Positions 50,240-59,860 of a stretch of DNA of 64,000 nucleotides are shown here, in pieces. This DNA is from Gloeotrichia echinulata CP02. Its GTDB lineage: Bacteria > Cyanobacteriota > Cyanobacteriia > Cyanobacteriales > Nostocaceae. Both the position numbers and the translations under genes were made by a program. Numbering within the stretch: position 1 is the stretch's first letter; each line of letters starts with the position of its first letter. The notes below the pieces were generated by a model. The model saw nothing but the letters and a program-made list of their open reading frames with translations. It was not told where the DNA came from and made no database searches. The stretch covers positions 248,001 to 312,000 of the forward strand of contig CP051187.1 in assembly GCA_038087035.1 (NCBI GenBank), given 5' to 3'.

Positions 50240-50974
50240 TTAAGTTTCTGGTTCCACTCCTAGCGCCCTTAATTGGGCTGCTAATTTTTCTGCTCGCTGG
50301 CGTTCTTGTTCGGCGCGTTGGCGTTCTTGTTCGGCGCGTTGGTGTTCTTGTTCGGCGCGTTGGTGTTCTTGTTCGGCGCGTTGGTGTTCTTGTTCTAGCT
50401 GTTGATAAATTTCGTCATAACCCAAAAAACGCTCCCCATCAGGTCGATAAAGCTGTAAGCCTTCTGCTGATAGACCAAAGCGAATTTTTAAGCGAGGACT
50501 AGTCCAATCTGCCATTTCGGGGATGATATCCAACCCGTCTTCACCACGCAACCAACCAGACAAATCATGGCTGTCAGGGTCATAAATATAATACTCTTCG
50601 ACGCCATAACGGTCAAAGAAGAGTAATTTTTTATCCATCTCAGCTTTAGTATTGCTGGGGGAGAGGATTTCAAAGACTACTTGGGGGGAAATTCCTGCTT
50701 CTAACCATTGTCGGTAAGAAAGGCGATCGCGTTTTGGTCGGCCCAAGACTACCATAACATCTGGGGCGACAACGATTTTATTCCGTCCCTCGACGGGATA
50801 CCAAAATAAGTCTCCCGCTACAAATACATTCGGATCATTGGCGAATAACCAATCTAAATTCTGCTTGATCTCCACAAGCCAACGAAACTGTATGGTGTTA
50901 TTTGCCACTGGTTGTCCATCACAATCGGGGTAGATGACCTCTGGCTGGGTCGGTGCTTGGATTTGAGTTACCAT
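50240..50974 (-). CDS. Uma2 family protein with C-terminal heptad-repeat tail
   Basis: 244 aa. Uma2 core VAPDVMVVLGRPKRDRLSYR, SPQVVFEILSPSNTKAEMDK and VEEYYIYDPDS. The C-terminal tail has five copies of (A)EQEHQRAEQERQR-type heptads (residues 190-228) encoded by 21-bp repeats (about 50290-50396), forming coiled coil. The number of such units is likely variable because each is a multiple of three. ATG 50974. Confidence 0.84.
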   Translation of the reverse strand: MVTQIQAPTQPEVIYPDCDGQPVANNTIQFRWLVEIKQNLDWLFANDPNVFVAGDLFWYPVEGRNKIVVAPDVMVVLGRPKRDRLSYRQWLEAGISPQVVFEILSPSNTKAEMDKKLLFFDRYGVEEYYIYDPDSHDLSGWLRGEDGLDIIPEMADWTSPRLKIRFGLSAEGLQLYRPDGERFLGYDEIYQQLEQEHQRAEQEHQRAEQEHQRAEQERQRAEQERQRAEKLAAQLRALGVEPET

Positions 50975-51142
50975 ACCTTCACCTTCAGGAGGATTTTTCA
51001 GAAATATGCTTTCAAATTAACAATTACTGGATAATAAATCGGAGTTTATTACCCACAACAGTACTATTGTTCTATAATAACGGCTGCAAAGATATTATTA
51101 TTAAGGACTGTTTCACTAGAAACTCCTTTTCAGCCAGGCGAT

Positions 51143-54073
51143 ATGTCAGACGAACAGCTAGCAACATCCTTAAATGGTCATCTTCCTTACCCCAGCCACA
51201 AAAATCAGAATACGATTCGGATTCGGGGCGCAAGGCAGCATAATCTTAAGAATATCGATTTGGAATTGCCACGCGATCGCCTGATTGTGTTCACTGGCGT
51301 TTCTGGTTCGGGTAAGTCTTCTTTGGCGTTTGATACCATTTTCGCCGAGGGACAACGCCGCTATGTGGAATCTCTCAGCGCTTATGCGCGGCAATTTCTG
51401 GGACAATTAGATAAGCCGGATGTGGAGGCGATTGAGGGTTTAAGTCCCGCGATTTCCATTGACCAAAAGTCTACGTCTCATAACCCCCGTTCGACGGTGG
51501 GGACGGTGACGGAGATTTACGACTATCTGCGGCTATTGTATGGTCGTGCTGGTGAACCCCATTGTCCCATTTGCGATCGCTGTATTGCACCTCAGACTAT
51601 TGATGAGATGTGCGATCGCATTATGAATTTACCAGATCGCACCCGATTCCAAATTCTTGCCCCTGTGGTTCGGGGTAAAAAAGGTACTCACCGCAAGCTG
51701 TTATCCAGTTTGGCTTCCCTTGGTTTTGTCCGTGTGCGGATTAATGGGGAGGTGCGAGAACTTTCTGATTCTATTGAATTAGATAAAAATTTGACACACA
51801 CGATTGAAGTTGTCATTGACCGCTTGGTGAAAAAAGACGGTATTCACGAGCGTTTGGTTGATTCATTGTCTACCTGTCTCAAGCAATCTGGTGGTATTGC
51901 TACCATTGTCCTTGGTCATGACCAAGGCCAAACAACAAATGAGAGTGAAGAAGAGTTAGTATTTTCTGAGAACTTTGCTTGTCCAGAACATGGGGCGGTA
52001 ATGGAAGAATTATCCCCGCGATTGTTCTCTTTTAATTCGCCTTATGGTGCTTGTCCTAATTGTCATGGCATAGGAACTTTAAAACGATTTTCGCCTGATT
52101 TGATAGTACCTGACCCAGAAACGCCTGTCTATGCGGCTATTGCCCCTTGGTCTGAAAAAGATAATTCCTACTATCTGGAATTGCTGTATAGTGTGGGGCA
52201 AATTTATGGATTTGAGTTGCAAATGTTTTGGAGTCAGTTAACAGCAGAACAACAGCAAATTGTTTTGTATGGGGAGGACGAGCAAAAAACCGCCCAGGCA
52301 CAGAGAAAACAGAGTTTTAAAGGGGTTATTCCCATTTTACAACGGCAATATGAGGGGGGGTCGGAGTTAGTTAAGCAGAAGTTAGAAGACTATTTGATTG
52401 ACCAGCCCTGTGAGGTTTGTGGGGGAAAAAGGTTAAAGCCGGAAGCTTTGGCGGTGAGGTTAGGTCAATATGGAATTCTGGATTTCACTAGCGTTTCTAT
52501 TCGCGATTGTCGAGAGAGAATTGATCAGTTAAAGTTGAGCGATCGCCAAGTTAAAATTGCTGATTTGGTGCTGAGAGAAATTAAGGCGAGATTGCAATTT
52601 TTATTGGATGTCGGTTTAGATTATCTCAGTCTTGACCGTCCCGCAATGACCCTTTCTGGTGGGGAAGCACAACGCATTAGGCTAGCAACACAAATTGGTT
52701 CTGGCTTAACAGGCGTTCTCTACGTTTTAGATGAACCAAGTATTGGTTTACATCAACGCGATAATGGCAGATTACTCACAACTTTAACGAAATTGCGCGA
52801 TTTGGGTAATACTTTAATTGTAGTTGAGCATGATGAAGAAACAATTCGTGCAGCCAACCACATTGTTGATATTGGCCCCGGTGCAGGAATTCATGGGGGA
52901 CATATTATCGCCCAAGGTGATTTACAAGCTTTGCTAACAGCAGAAGATTCCTTGACCGGTGCCTACTTATCAGGAAGGCGGGTAATTAATACGCCAACAA
53001 CACGCCGGGAAGGAAATGGACGCAGTTTGCTAATCACAAACGCCCATCGCAATAATTTAAAAAATATCAATGTCGAAATTCCTCTAGGTAAACTTGTCGC
53101 GGTCACTGGTGTTTCTGGTTCTGGTAAATCTACTTTAATTAATGAATTACTTTATCCAGCATTGCAACATCACTTACTTAAAAAAGTTCCCTTACCCAAA
53201 GAAATGGATGCAATTAAGGGATTAAATTCTATTGATAAAGCAATAGTCATTGACCAATCTCCCATTGGACGCACACCACGTTCTAACCCCGCGACTTATA
53301 CAGGGGTTTTTGATATTATTCGGGATGTATTTACTCAAACTGTCGAAGCCAAAGCTAGAGGTTACAAACCTGGACAATTTTCTTTTAACGTTAAAGGTGG
53401 ACGTTGTGAAGCTTGTAGTGGACAGGGAGTAAATGTCATTGAAATGAACTTTTTACCCGATGTTTACGTCCAATGTGAAGTTTGTAAAGGTGCAAGATAC
53501 AACCGCGACACTTTGCAGGTAAAATATAAAGATAAATCTATTTCTGACGTTCTCAACATGACCGCTGAGGAGAGTTTAGAGTTCTTTCAAAACATTCCTA
53601 AAGCCGTCACTCGGTTACAAACTTTGGTGGATGTCGGGTTAGGTTATGTGCAATTGGGACAACCTGCAACTACCTTATCTGGAGGCGAAGCACAGCGGGT
53701 GAAATTAGCCACAGAATTATCACGCCGCGCCACAGGTAAGACACTTTATTTAATCGATGAACCCACAACAGGGTTATCTTTTTACGATGTCCACAAATTG
53801 TTGGATGTCTTGCAAAGATTGGTAGATAAAGGAAATTCAATTTTAGTAATTGAACACAATTTAGATGTAATTCGTTGTGCTGATTGGGTTATAGATTTGG
53901 GTCCTGAAGGTGGCGATAAAGGAGGAGAAGTAATTGCGGTGGGTACGCCAGAAGATGTAGCCCAAAATCCCCGGTCTTATACTGGGGAGTATTTGCGCCA
54001 CGTTTTGCAGCAGTATCCAGCAAATGCAACTACTAGTCAACCGCCCCACCCACAAGGAGATCGGGTATTTTAG
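51143..54073 (+). CDS. uvrA: UvrA, excinuclease ABC subunit A
   Basis: 976-aa DNA-damage recognition ATPase of nucleotide excision repair. Two ABC modules: GVSGSGKSSLAFD (N-terminal Walker A) and GVSGSGKSTLINE; signatures TLSGGEAQRIRLATQ and TLSGGEAQRVKLATE; zinc modules CPICDRC, CPNCHGIG, CEVCGGKR and CEACSGQG/CEVCKGAR; LYVLDEPSIGLHQRD and LYLIDEPTTGLSF. All metal-binding and catalytic residues look intact. Length is usual. ATG 51143. Divergent from the Uma2 gene, 168 bp apart. Confidence 0.97.
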   Translation: MSDEQLATSLNGHLPYPSHKNQNTIRIRGARQHNLKNIDLELPRDRLIVFTGVSGSGKSSLAFDTIFAEGQRRYVESLSAYARQFLGQLDKPDVEAIEGLSPAISIDQKSTSHNPRSTVGTVTEIYDYLRLLYGRAGEPHCPICDRCIAPQTIDEMCDRIMNLPDRTRFQILAPVVRGKKGTHRKLLSSLASLGFVRVRINGEVRELSDSIELDKNLTHTIEVVIDRLVKKDGIHERLVDSLSTCLKQSGGIATIVLGHDQGQTTNESEEELVFSENFACPEHGAVMEELSPRLFSFNSPYGACPNCHGIGTLKRFSPDLIVPDPETPVYAAIAPWSEKDNSYYLELLYSVGQIYGFELQMFWSQLTAEQQQIVLYGEDEQKTAQAQRKQSFKGVIPILQRQYEGGSELVKQKLEDYLIDQPCEVCGGKRLKPEALAVRLGQYGILDFTSVSIRDCRERIDQLKLSDRQVKIADLVLREIKARLQFLLDVGLDYLSLDRPAMTLSGGEAQRIRLATQIGSGLTGVLYVLDEPSIGLHQRDNGRLLTTLTKLRDLGNTLIVVEHDEETIRAANHIVDIGPGAGIHGGHIIAQGDLQALLTAEDSLTGAYLSGRRVINTPTTRREGNGRSLLITNAHRNNLKNINVEIPLGKLVAVTGVSGSGKSTLINELLYPALQHHLLKKVPLPKEMDAIKGLNSIDKAIVIDQSPIGRTPRSNPATYTGVFDIIRDVFTQTVEAKARGYKPGQFSFNVKGGRCEACSGQGVNVIEMNFLPDVYVQCEVCKGARYNRDTLQVKYKDKSISDVLNMTAEESLEFFQNIPKAVTRLQTLVDVGLGYVQLGQPATTLSGGEAQRVKLATELSRRATGKTLYLIDEPTTGLSFYDVHKLLDVLQRLVDKGNSILVIEHNLDVIRCADWVIDLGPEGGDKGGEVIAVGTPEDVAQNPRSYTGEYLRHVLQQYPANATTSQPPHPQGDRVF

Positions 54074-54241
54074 CGTAGGCGTAGCCCGTCCCAGGTATCG
54101 CTTGTTTTTGTCCTGACCTCACCTCACAAAATCGCGTTGCTCCCTGGTTAAAATGGGGTTAACTACTTCCAAATTCAAAATAAAAGCACCCTATCCCTAA
54201 TTCCTGTTTTCTCAACCAACATCTCAAATCCAACATTTTCT

Positions 54242-54733
54242 ATGGCTTCTACTTTTTCTTTTGACATTGTTAGCGACTTTGATAGACAAGAATTGGTCAA
54301 CGCTGTCGATCAAGTTGTCCGAGACGTTAAAAGTCGTTATGACCTCAAAGATACTGCAACTACTGTCGAATTAACTGAAGAAAGTATTAACGTTAACACC
54401 GACAGTGATTTTACTTTAGATGCTGTACATAATATCCTGCGTGAAAAAGCTGCCAAGCGTAACCTCTCCCAAAAAATCTTTGAATTTGGTAAAGTTGACT
54501 CAGCTAGTGGAAACCGGGTACGTCAAGAAATCACACTCAAAAAAGGCATTAGCCAAGACATCGCCAAACAAATTTCTAAATTGATTCGCGATGAATTCAA
54601 AAAGGTACAAGCCTCAATTCAAGGTGATGCAGTGCGGGTAACAGCCAAATCTAAAGATGACCTGCAAGTGGTCATCCAGCGCCTAAAGCAAGAAGATTTC
54701 CCTGTGGCTTTGCAATTTACCAATTATCGATAA
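54242..54733 (+). CDS. yajQ: YajQ family nucleotide-binding protein
   Basis: 163 aa. MASTFSFDIVSDFDRQELVN, LKDTATTVELTEESINVNTD and VRVTAKSKDDLQVVIQRLKQ cover the two ferredoxin-like YajQ domains. Homologues bind cyclic di-GMP or RNA in some bacteria. Length typical. ATG 54242 (ACATTTTCT upstream). No partner. Confidence 0.94.
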   Translation: MASTFSFDIVSDFDRQELVNAVDQVVRDVKSRYDLKDTATTVELTEESINVNTDSDFTLDAVHNILREKAAKRNLSQKIFEFGKVDSASGNRVRQEITLKKGISQDIAKQISKLIRDEFKKVQASIQGDAVRVTAKSKDDLQVVIQRLKQEDFPVALQFTNYR

Positions 54734-54846
54734 ACGATTATATTGCGCCTACAAATTACACTTTTTTACTGCACGTGGTCAAAAGTCAAAAGTCAAGAAT
54801 TACTCTAGACTTTTTTTGCAGCACGTTCGTGTAAACAGACCACGTG

Positions 54847-54874
54847 GTAGGGGCGCAAGGCCTTGCGCCCCTAC
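54847..54874. repeat. Palindromic dispersed repeat
   Basis: GTAGGGGCGCAAGG / CCTTGCGCCCCTAC, perfect 14-bp arms, 20 bp before the ISL3 left end. Confidence 0.88.
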
Positions 54875-54894
54875 GAGTATCTGTGGTTAAAATC

Positions 54895-56191
54895 GGTTCT
54901 TGGGTACTTAGCGTGCTAAAATGTTAAGATATTTTTTAATAATGTTTAATAAAATAAATTATGAAACGAATAATGACTCAACTCCTAAATTTGCCTGAAG
55001 TATTAGTAGAATCAAGCCTACAAGAGGGTCAAGTCCTAATTCTATCAGTAGGTAAAAAAGCGAAAAGTGCATCGTGCCCACACTGTGGTCAAAACTCAAG
55101 ACATTTACATCAAAATCAAAAATGTTTAGTGAAAGATTTACCGATGGGGGATTTTGAAGTAATACTGAATGTCAATAGACGAAGATTCAAGTGTAAAAAA
55201 TGCCGAAAAACATTTAATGAAAAGCTAGATTTTCTAGGAGCAAGAAAGAGGTATACATACCGATATGCGGAATATATTATCAAACAAGTGATTAATAGTA
55301 ATGTAAGTAATGTGGCAAGAAATAATGGACTAACTAATGAATAAGTCATATCAATGCTTGAAGATGTAGCTAAAAATGTGATGCCAATAGATGTCAAAGA
55401 TTTAAGAAGATTAGGAATAGATGAAATTAGTTTGGTCAAAGGACAAGGAAAATTTATTGTCGTGCTAGTAGATATAGATTCAGGTAAATTGATAGGTTTA
55501 GTAAAAGAAAGAAAACAAATTGAAATCAAAAAAACCATGAGAATGTGGGGAGAAAAAGTTTTGTCACAAATAGAAGAAGTAAGTATTGATATGACAGGCA
55601 ATTATAAATCTTTAATTGAGAAGATTTGTCCAAACGCCCTTGTAACGGTAGATAGGTTCCATGTTACTAAATTAGTACATGAAGAATTAAATCGAGCTAG
55701 GATAGCAGAAAATAAAATAGCATCTGAGTTAAATGCCCCGGAAAGAAAAAAAGTATTTGAAAGTTTAAAAGGAAATAAATTTACAATTCTAAAAGCCGAG
55801 AATAAGCTCACCGAAAAGCAAAAAGATAAATTAAATAGAATTAAACAAGCTTCTCCTTTAATAGCTAGAATGCATTCATTAAAAGAAGATTTTCACAATT
55901 TATTTGAAGACAATAAAAATGTGGTAACGGGAACGCTAGAATTAATCAATTGGTTAAAAAAAGCTGAACCATATTATCAAAGAAGTGTGCAGACAATTAA
56001 ACGGTGGTTTGGAGAAATAGTCGGATATTTTGAACGAAGGACTACCAGTGGAGTAGTAGAAGGAATAAATAATAAACTGAAGTTAATAAAGCGAAGTGGA
56101 TTTGGATTTAGAAACTTTCGTAATTTTGAGATTAGAGCTTTACTTTCTTGGCATTATCCTATCAATTTAGCACGCTAAGTACGCAAGAGCC
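54895..56191 (+). mobile_element. ISL3-family insertion sequence (1297 bp)
   Basis: Terminal inverted repeats of about 26 bp: left GGTTCTTGGGTACTTAGCGT and right (reverse complement) GGCTCTTGCGTACTTAGCGT. Encodes one transposase frame broken by a single stop. It lies immediately beside an IS200 tnpA fragment, which it seems to have truncated. No clear target duplication. A MITE with the same ends is at 22071-22266. Confidence 0.85.
54961..56178 (+). pseudogene. ISL3 transposase with one in-frame ochre stop
   Basis: 405 codons in a single frame. N-terminal zinc-finger region CPHCGQNSRHLHQNQ and CKKCRKTFNEKLDF, a helix-turn-helix, then the DDE catalytic domain (RLGIDEISLVK, SIDMTGNYKSL, SGVVEGINNKLKLIKR). 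TAA at 55342-55344 sits in NGLTNE*VISMLEDV, where CAA (Gln) would be the simplest parent codon. The frame downstream restarts at ATG 55354. Element recently inactivated or read through. Confidence 0.88.
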
Positions 56192-56412
56192 ATTGAATAT
56201 CCACCCAAGCTGTCTGTATCTCAAATCGTTAACGCGCTAAAAGGGGTTTCTAGTCGTCGTTATGGACAAGCTGGATATAAAAAACCCCATAAAGAAGCTC
56301 TATGGAGTCCCAGCTATTTTGCTATTTCTGTGGGTGGAGCGCCGCTAGAAGTGCTTAAACAATATATTAGAAATCAAGAAAAGCCGTCCTAGAAGGACGG
56401 GGCTTGAATCCC
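56192..56412 (+). pseudogene. IS200 TnpA C-terminal fragment with right-end hairpin
   Basis: 67 codons from 56192 to TAG 56392: EYPPKLSVSQIVNALKGVSS, ALWSPSYFAISVGGAPLEVL and KQYIRNQEKPS, the C-terminal half of a Y1 transposase with its Tyr. The N-terminal HUH part is absent, cut at the ISL3 right end. The stop overlaps a hairpin CCGTCCT / AGGACGG (56384-56400), also found solo at 502-530. Confidence 0.85.
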
Positions 56413-56508
56413 ATTTTTTCGGTCAAAGGTCAAGGGTCACGGGTCACAGGTCACGGGGTGATGGAGAGACAAGGCGACAAATGACCAATGACAAATGACA
56501 AATGACAA

Positions 56509-56973
56509 CTAAAGAACTTTGTGAGTGTGGGAGTGCTGTTTAACGTTGTCGTCTTTGGTGACAACTCTAGCAGCATTTAGCACCCGCTTGCGCTCTATGG
56601 AATAGTTAAATTCTGTGAAGGTTGTACCTACAGGAATGAGGGATTGTGAAATTTCACGACGTTTGTAGGTGCGAGCTGCTGCCAATGTCCTTAACATAAA
56701 TTCATCTCCTAGCTGTGCTGATGGTGGAAAATCAGCCGTCAAGGATGGTTGATCGCTGTCTAGCACTGATCCCAAGGTTGTCGCATAAGCCAGCTTATAG
56801 GAGGTAGGAATGCCTTTTACCAGTGCTTCCAACGCTGCAGAGGGAATTGGTTCTATCACTTCGATTTGATGAACTTCTCCATCTTCCTTGACAAAACAGC
56901 TTGCCAGTCCGATGACAATGTAATCGTCTGCAGTTAAATCGGGGGCATGAGGATAAGAAATTGCAGTTGTCAT
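56509..56973 (-). CDS. Conserved hypothetical protein (154 aa)
   Basis: Starts MTTAISYPHAPDLTADDYIV, has CFVKEDGEVHQIEVIEPIPS and FNYSIERKRVLNAARVVTKD; ends VKQHSHTHKVL. Soluble, no signal. Conserved-looking in cyanobacteria but function not recognised. ATG 56973. Downstream sits a short heptamer array. Confidence 0.65.
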   Translation of the reverse strand: MTTAISYPHAPDLTADDYIVIGLASCFVKEDGEVHQIEVIEPIPSAALEALVKGIPTSYKLAYATTLGSVLDSDQPSLTADFPPSAQLGDEFMLRTLAAARTYKRREISQSLIPVGTTFTEFNYSIERKRVLNAARVVTKDDNVKQHSHTHKVL

Positions 56974-57711
56974 AAACCAATTTTCTCAAAATAAAACTTA
57001 ACAGTCAAAATCAACTACTGGAGGCTGGAGGGTGTAAAATCCAGACCAAGTAGCCGTACGCGAAATTCAAATTTCACAATTTTGCCCTCGTAGGCGTAGC
57101 CTTCCCGTAGGGTAAGAAGTGAATGGTCAAAATTCAAAAAGCTGATCCAGTAAGCTTTTCACTGATTTTGGAGTCGCGTAACAGGTTTACGCAGGGTATG
57201 TAGGTGTATTTTTGTCATGCTGTACTGGGGTGAGACTCGATGACTAGTCGATGTTGCTGTTGCATTCCACCAGTCACCGTGTCCCTGTCTCCTCTTGTGA
57301 ATCTTTAACGAACGGCTTGTTGGCATTTTAGCAACTTGTCGCTCCCACTACTTGAGTAGTCTCGAAGATTGATATTTACTTTTTCAGGAATTCAACTTGG
57401 GGATGAAGTATCCATTATCAGGTTGGAGCATCAATTGTTTTAGGACTTATGGATGAGTAACGAGAAATCTTGGGGTTGGCCATGGGGGCGCATAGGGCTG
57501 AAAAATTAACCAAGGCCCTAGGACCGATCTCCATCAATACCCTCGTCGCGTAAGTCCCGTGTGTGTGTGAGGTGAAGACTTCCACTGGTAGCGCTGGGTT
57601 CTGGCAATCCAGTGATCATAGACACCTAAATAACTGCCACATTGGCAAATCCAGCAGCGGGTGTCAAATTATAATTTGATTTCAAAAAGCAAGCACATCC
57701 GGCAGAAGAAT
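56974..57711. other. Long leader/intergenic region (738 bp) with hairpins
   Basis: No coding frame is convincing. Short inverted repeats: ACTACTTGAGTAGT (57348-57361), TAGGGC ... GCCCTA (57490-57521) and CTGG ... CCAG around 57595-57611. GC content is above the AT-rich intergenic average. Candidate structured leader or ncRNA for the TPR gene; unproven. Confidence 0.35.
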
Positions 57712-58431
57712 ATGAATAACAACTCATTTTTAGCTTTCGGCAATCAGCAAAACAACTTAGATAATTTAGTCAATAAAAGTACATTAAATAATATATTGCA
57801 CGGTGTAAAAAAACGCGGTGAATCACCGTTAAAAGACACTAACTTACGCTCTTGTGCATTGAAGTCAGCGCAAGAAGGAGATTACACCGAGGCGATCGCC
57901 TTGTTAAGCCAACTGATTCAACGTCATCCCGAAAATGCCGTTGATTACAACAACCGGGGGCTGATTTATTTTCAAAGTGGTGAAACGCAAAAAGCTTTTT
58001 GCGACTACAATACAGCACTAGAAATTAATCCCAATTTAGCCAGCGCTTATAATAACCGAGCCAATTACTACGCGGCTTGTGGGGAATTAAGGATGGCGAT
58101 CGCTGATTACGATCAGGCGATTGATTTGCATCCTAGTCATGTGCGGGCACGGATTAACCGAGGCATTACTTTGCGTGATTTGACCGAATACGAGGAGGCT
58201 ATTGAGAATTTTGACGTAGCACTGCTTTTTGGTCAACTAGAAGGTCATATTTTAGCCCAGAGAGGCAGAACATATCACTTGTGCGGTGATTGGAACTGTG
58301 CGATCGCTGATTATCGCCGCGCCATCACTAAACTTTCCGACAGCAGCAGGGATGTTCCAGGTTGCCGATTGCGTTTACAAGTGGAAAATTGGTTAAATGA
58401 ACTGCTATCTCCCCAGCATACTGATTGGTAG
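57712..58431 (+). CDS. TPR-repeat protein
   Basis: 239 aa from ATG 57712 (MNNNSFLAFGNQQNN). Asn-rich N-terminus, then about four to five TPR units: YTEAIALLSQLIQRHPENAV, NNRGLIYFQSGETQKAFCDY, NNRANYYAACGELRMAIADY and RINRGITLRDLTEYEEAIEN. Cytosolic interaction scaffold; partner unknown. An in-frame GTG at 57661 would extend it, but AGAAG before 57712 is a better site. Long upstream region. Confidence 0.8.
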   Translation: MNNNSFLAFGNQQNNLDNLVNKSTLNNILHGVKKRGESPLKDTNLRSCALKSAQEGDYTEAIALLSQLIQRHPENAVDYNNRGLIYFQSGETQKAFCDYNTALEINPNLASAYNNRANYYAACGELRMAIADYDQAIDLHPSHVRARINRGITLRDLTEYEEAIENFDVALLFGQLEGHILAQRGRTYHLCGDWNCAIADYRRAITKLSDSSRDVPGCRLRLQVENWLNELLSPQHTDW

Positions 58432-58730
58432 ATTATCCTAGTCTAGCCTACAGCGAGCCGCTCTGTATCTAAGGCTTCTGCTTCGCTGTCTGATCACGCT
58501 TGTGGTAAATGCCGAATGGGAATTCAAAATTCAAAATGATTTTTGATTTTTTTTGAATGCTTTTGTAGCAGTATAGTGCCCCTGAACCGCTAATGGCTAA
58601 TAGATGATAACTAAACAGATCTTCAATAATTAGCTATTAACTATTAGCTGTTAGCTAATGTATCTAACAAAGGTTGTTGATGCACTGCGACAACGCAAAA
58701 AACTTCTATAATTCCAGATATACTGCTTTT

Positions 58731-59141
58731 TTAGGGTGATGACTCTGCTTGTTCAACGTCTCTCCCCTCCTGATTCATCAGCACCACCGGACGCTGGCTA
58801 GGGTCAAATCGGTATCCTTGTTGTTGTCTAATACTTTTAGCTTGGTGCGGATCAAAATTCCGGCTAAATTCCGCCTGCAAAGTATTGACACGTCCTTCCA
58901 TCTGCTTGACTTCAGTACGCACTTCTCGCAGTTTTTCTTGCTGTAACCAGTGATAAGGTAAAAGTTGCACCAGAGCAGAAACTGCAGTGCCACAGATCAC
59001 CAGATTAACCACAATCTTAGCTGAAGTTTCCAGCGCCATCACCTGGTAAGACCGTTGGCGAAGATGTCGCTTGGGTCGAGACACAACCCGGGGTTTTTGT
59101 ATAGGTTGTTGCGGGGGACTGGTCGGTTGAATCGCGTGCAT
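58731..59141 (-). CDS. Small membrane coiled-coil protein, FtsB-like layout
   Basis: 136 aa from ATG 59141 (MHAIQPTSPPQQPIQ). Pro/Arg-rich cytoplasmic N-terminus, one helix (IVVNLVICGTAVSALVQLLP), then a coiled coil (KLREVRTEVKQMEGRVNTLQ) and a C-terminal GYRFDPSQRPVVLMNQ motif. The layout resembles divisome-type FtsB/FtsL proteins, but homology is not shown. An in-frame start at 59198 is less likely. Unknown function, conserved-looking in cyanobacteria. Confidence 0.7.
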   Translation of the reverse strand: MHAIQPTSPPQQPIQKPRVVSRPKRHLRQRSYQVMALETSAKIVVNLVICGTAVSALVQLLPYHWLQQEKLREVRTEVKQMEGRVNTLQAEFSRNFDPHQAKSIRQQQGYRFDPSQRPVVLMNQEGRDVEQAESSP

Positions 59142-59395
59142 GATGGTAAAAATAACCTCACTGATTAAAGAGGAACACCGCAAACAGCCCACTTGCATTG
59201 ATTACGGCTTGATTTAGCTGCCATATTACTTCATTTTTTTGAAAATGCTACACGTGTGTTTATAGCCAAAAAATAAACCTGGCACACGTACGTAGATATT
59301 TTCAAACAGTTGATGCTCTAAAGCCCCAAGCGTCTAGAAAATGCCACCCGTAATGCCAGGATTATAAATCCGATTCAGTCTTTCACACTATGGTC

Positions 59396-59521
59396 TTATT
59401 TGTAAAGCTCTGTAGCTAACCGCCAAGCTAAAAGTCCTGGAATTAGTGCTACAACCAGAGCGATGTACACTTGAGTATCGGACAAAGAAACAGCTAGGTA
59501 GAGAGTATTTAATAAAGGCAT
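59396..59521 (-). CDS. psaM: PsaM, photosystem I subunit XII
   Basis: 41 aa, one membrane helix. The core VSLSDTQVYIALVVALIPG then LLAWRLATELYK matches PsaM; the first ten residues (MPLLNTLYLA) extend it relative to the 30-aa proteins I remember. AGGAGG lies 8 nt before ATG 59521. PsaM stabilises PSI trimers in the thylakoid membrane. Monocistronic. Confidence 0.93.
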   Translation of the reverse strand: MPLLNTLYLAVSLSDTQVYIALVVALIPGLLAWRLATELYK

Positions 59522-59860
59522 GGTTGGAAGCCTCCTAAACCCAATAGATTTTGAACAGTTCGTTTACTACTTTTCCTTGTTTTGCCAAAATTGGAAATAT
59601 ATAGACACAATTCGTTAAAATCGGTATTGTAGTAGTGGTTATGCTAGATACAAATAAAATCTAGTCGAGAATTACTAGATATACCGGAAACAATCACAGA
59701 CCAACACTTAGGAGCTTTAACCCGATGTAAGTCTGTGCCTAGACTAACATGGTTTACCTTGATAATTGTCTACTAAAAGACGCAAAAATTCAATATTTCA
59801 AAGCTGATTCAACAAAGCATTCTTTAATCGTTGTTATTCGTGAGAAAAATCTAAAAATCT
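59522..59860. other. Intergenic region between psaM and the sugar kinase
   Basis: 339 bp; presumably contains the divergent promoters of psaM and the FGGY kinase. AT-rich, no repeat or gene seen. Confidence 0.6.

Noticed and set aside
57300..57660. tmRNA, SRP RNA or 6S RNA candidate
   Set aside because: I could not find the required conserved ends or tag sequence; left only as an unannotated leader.
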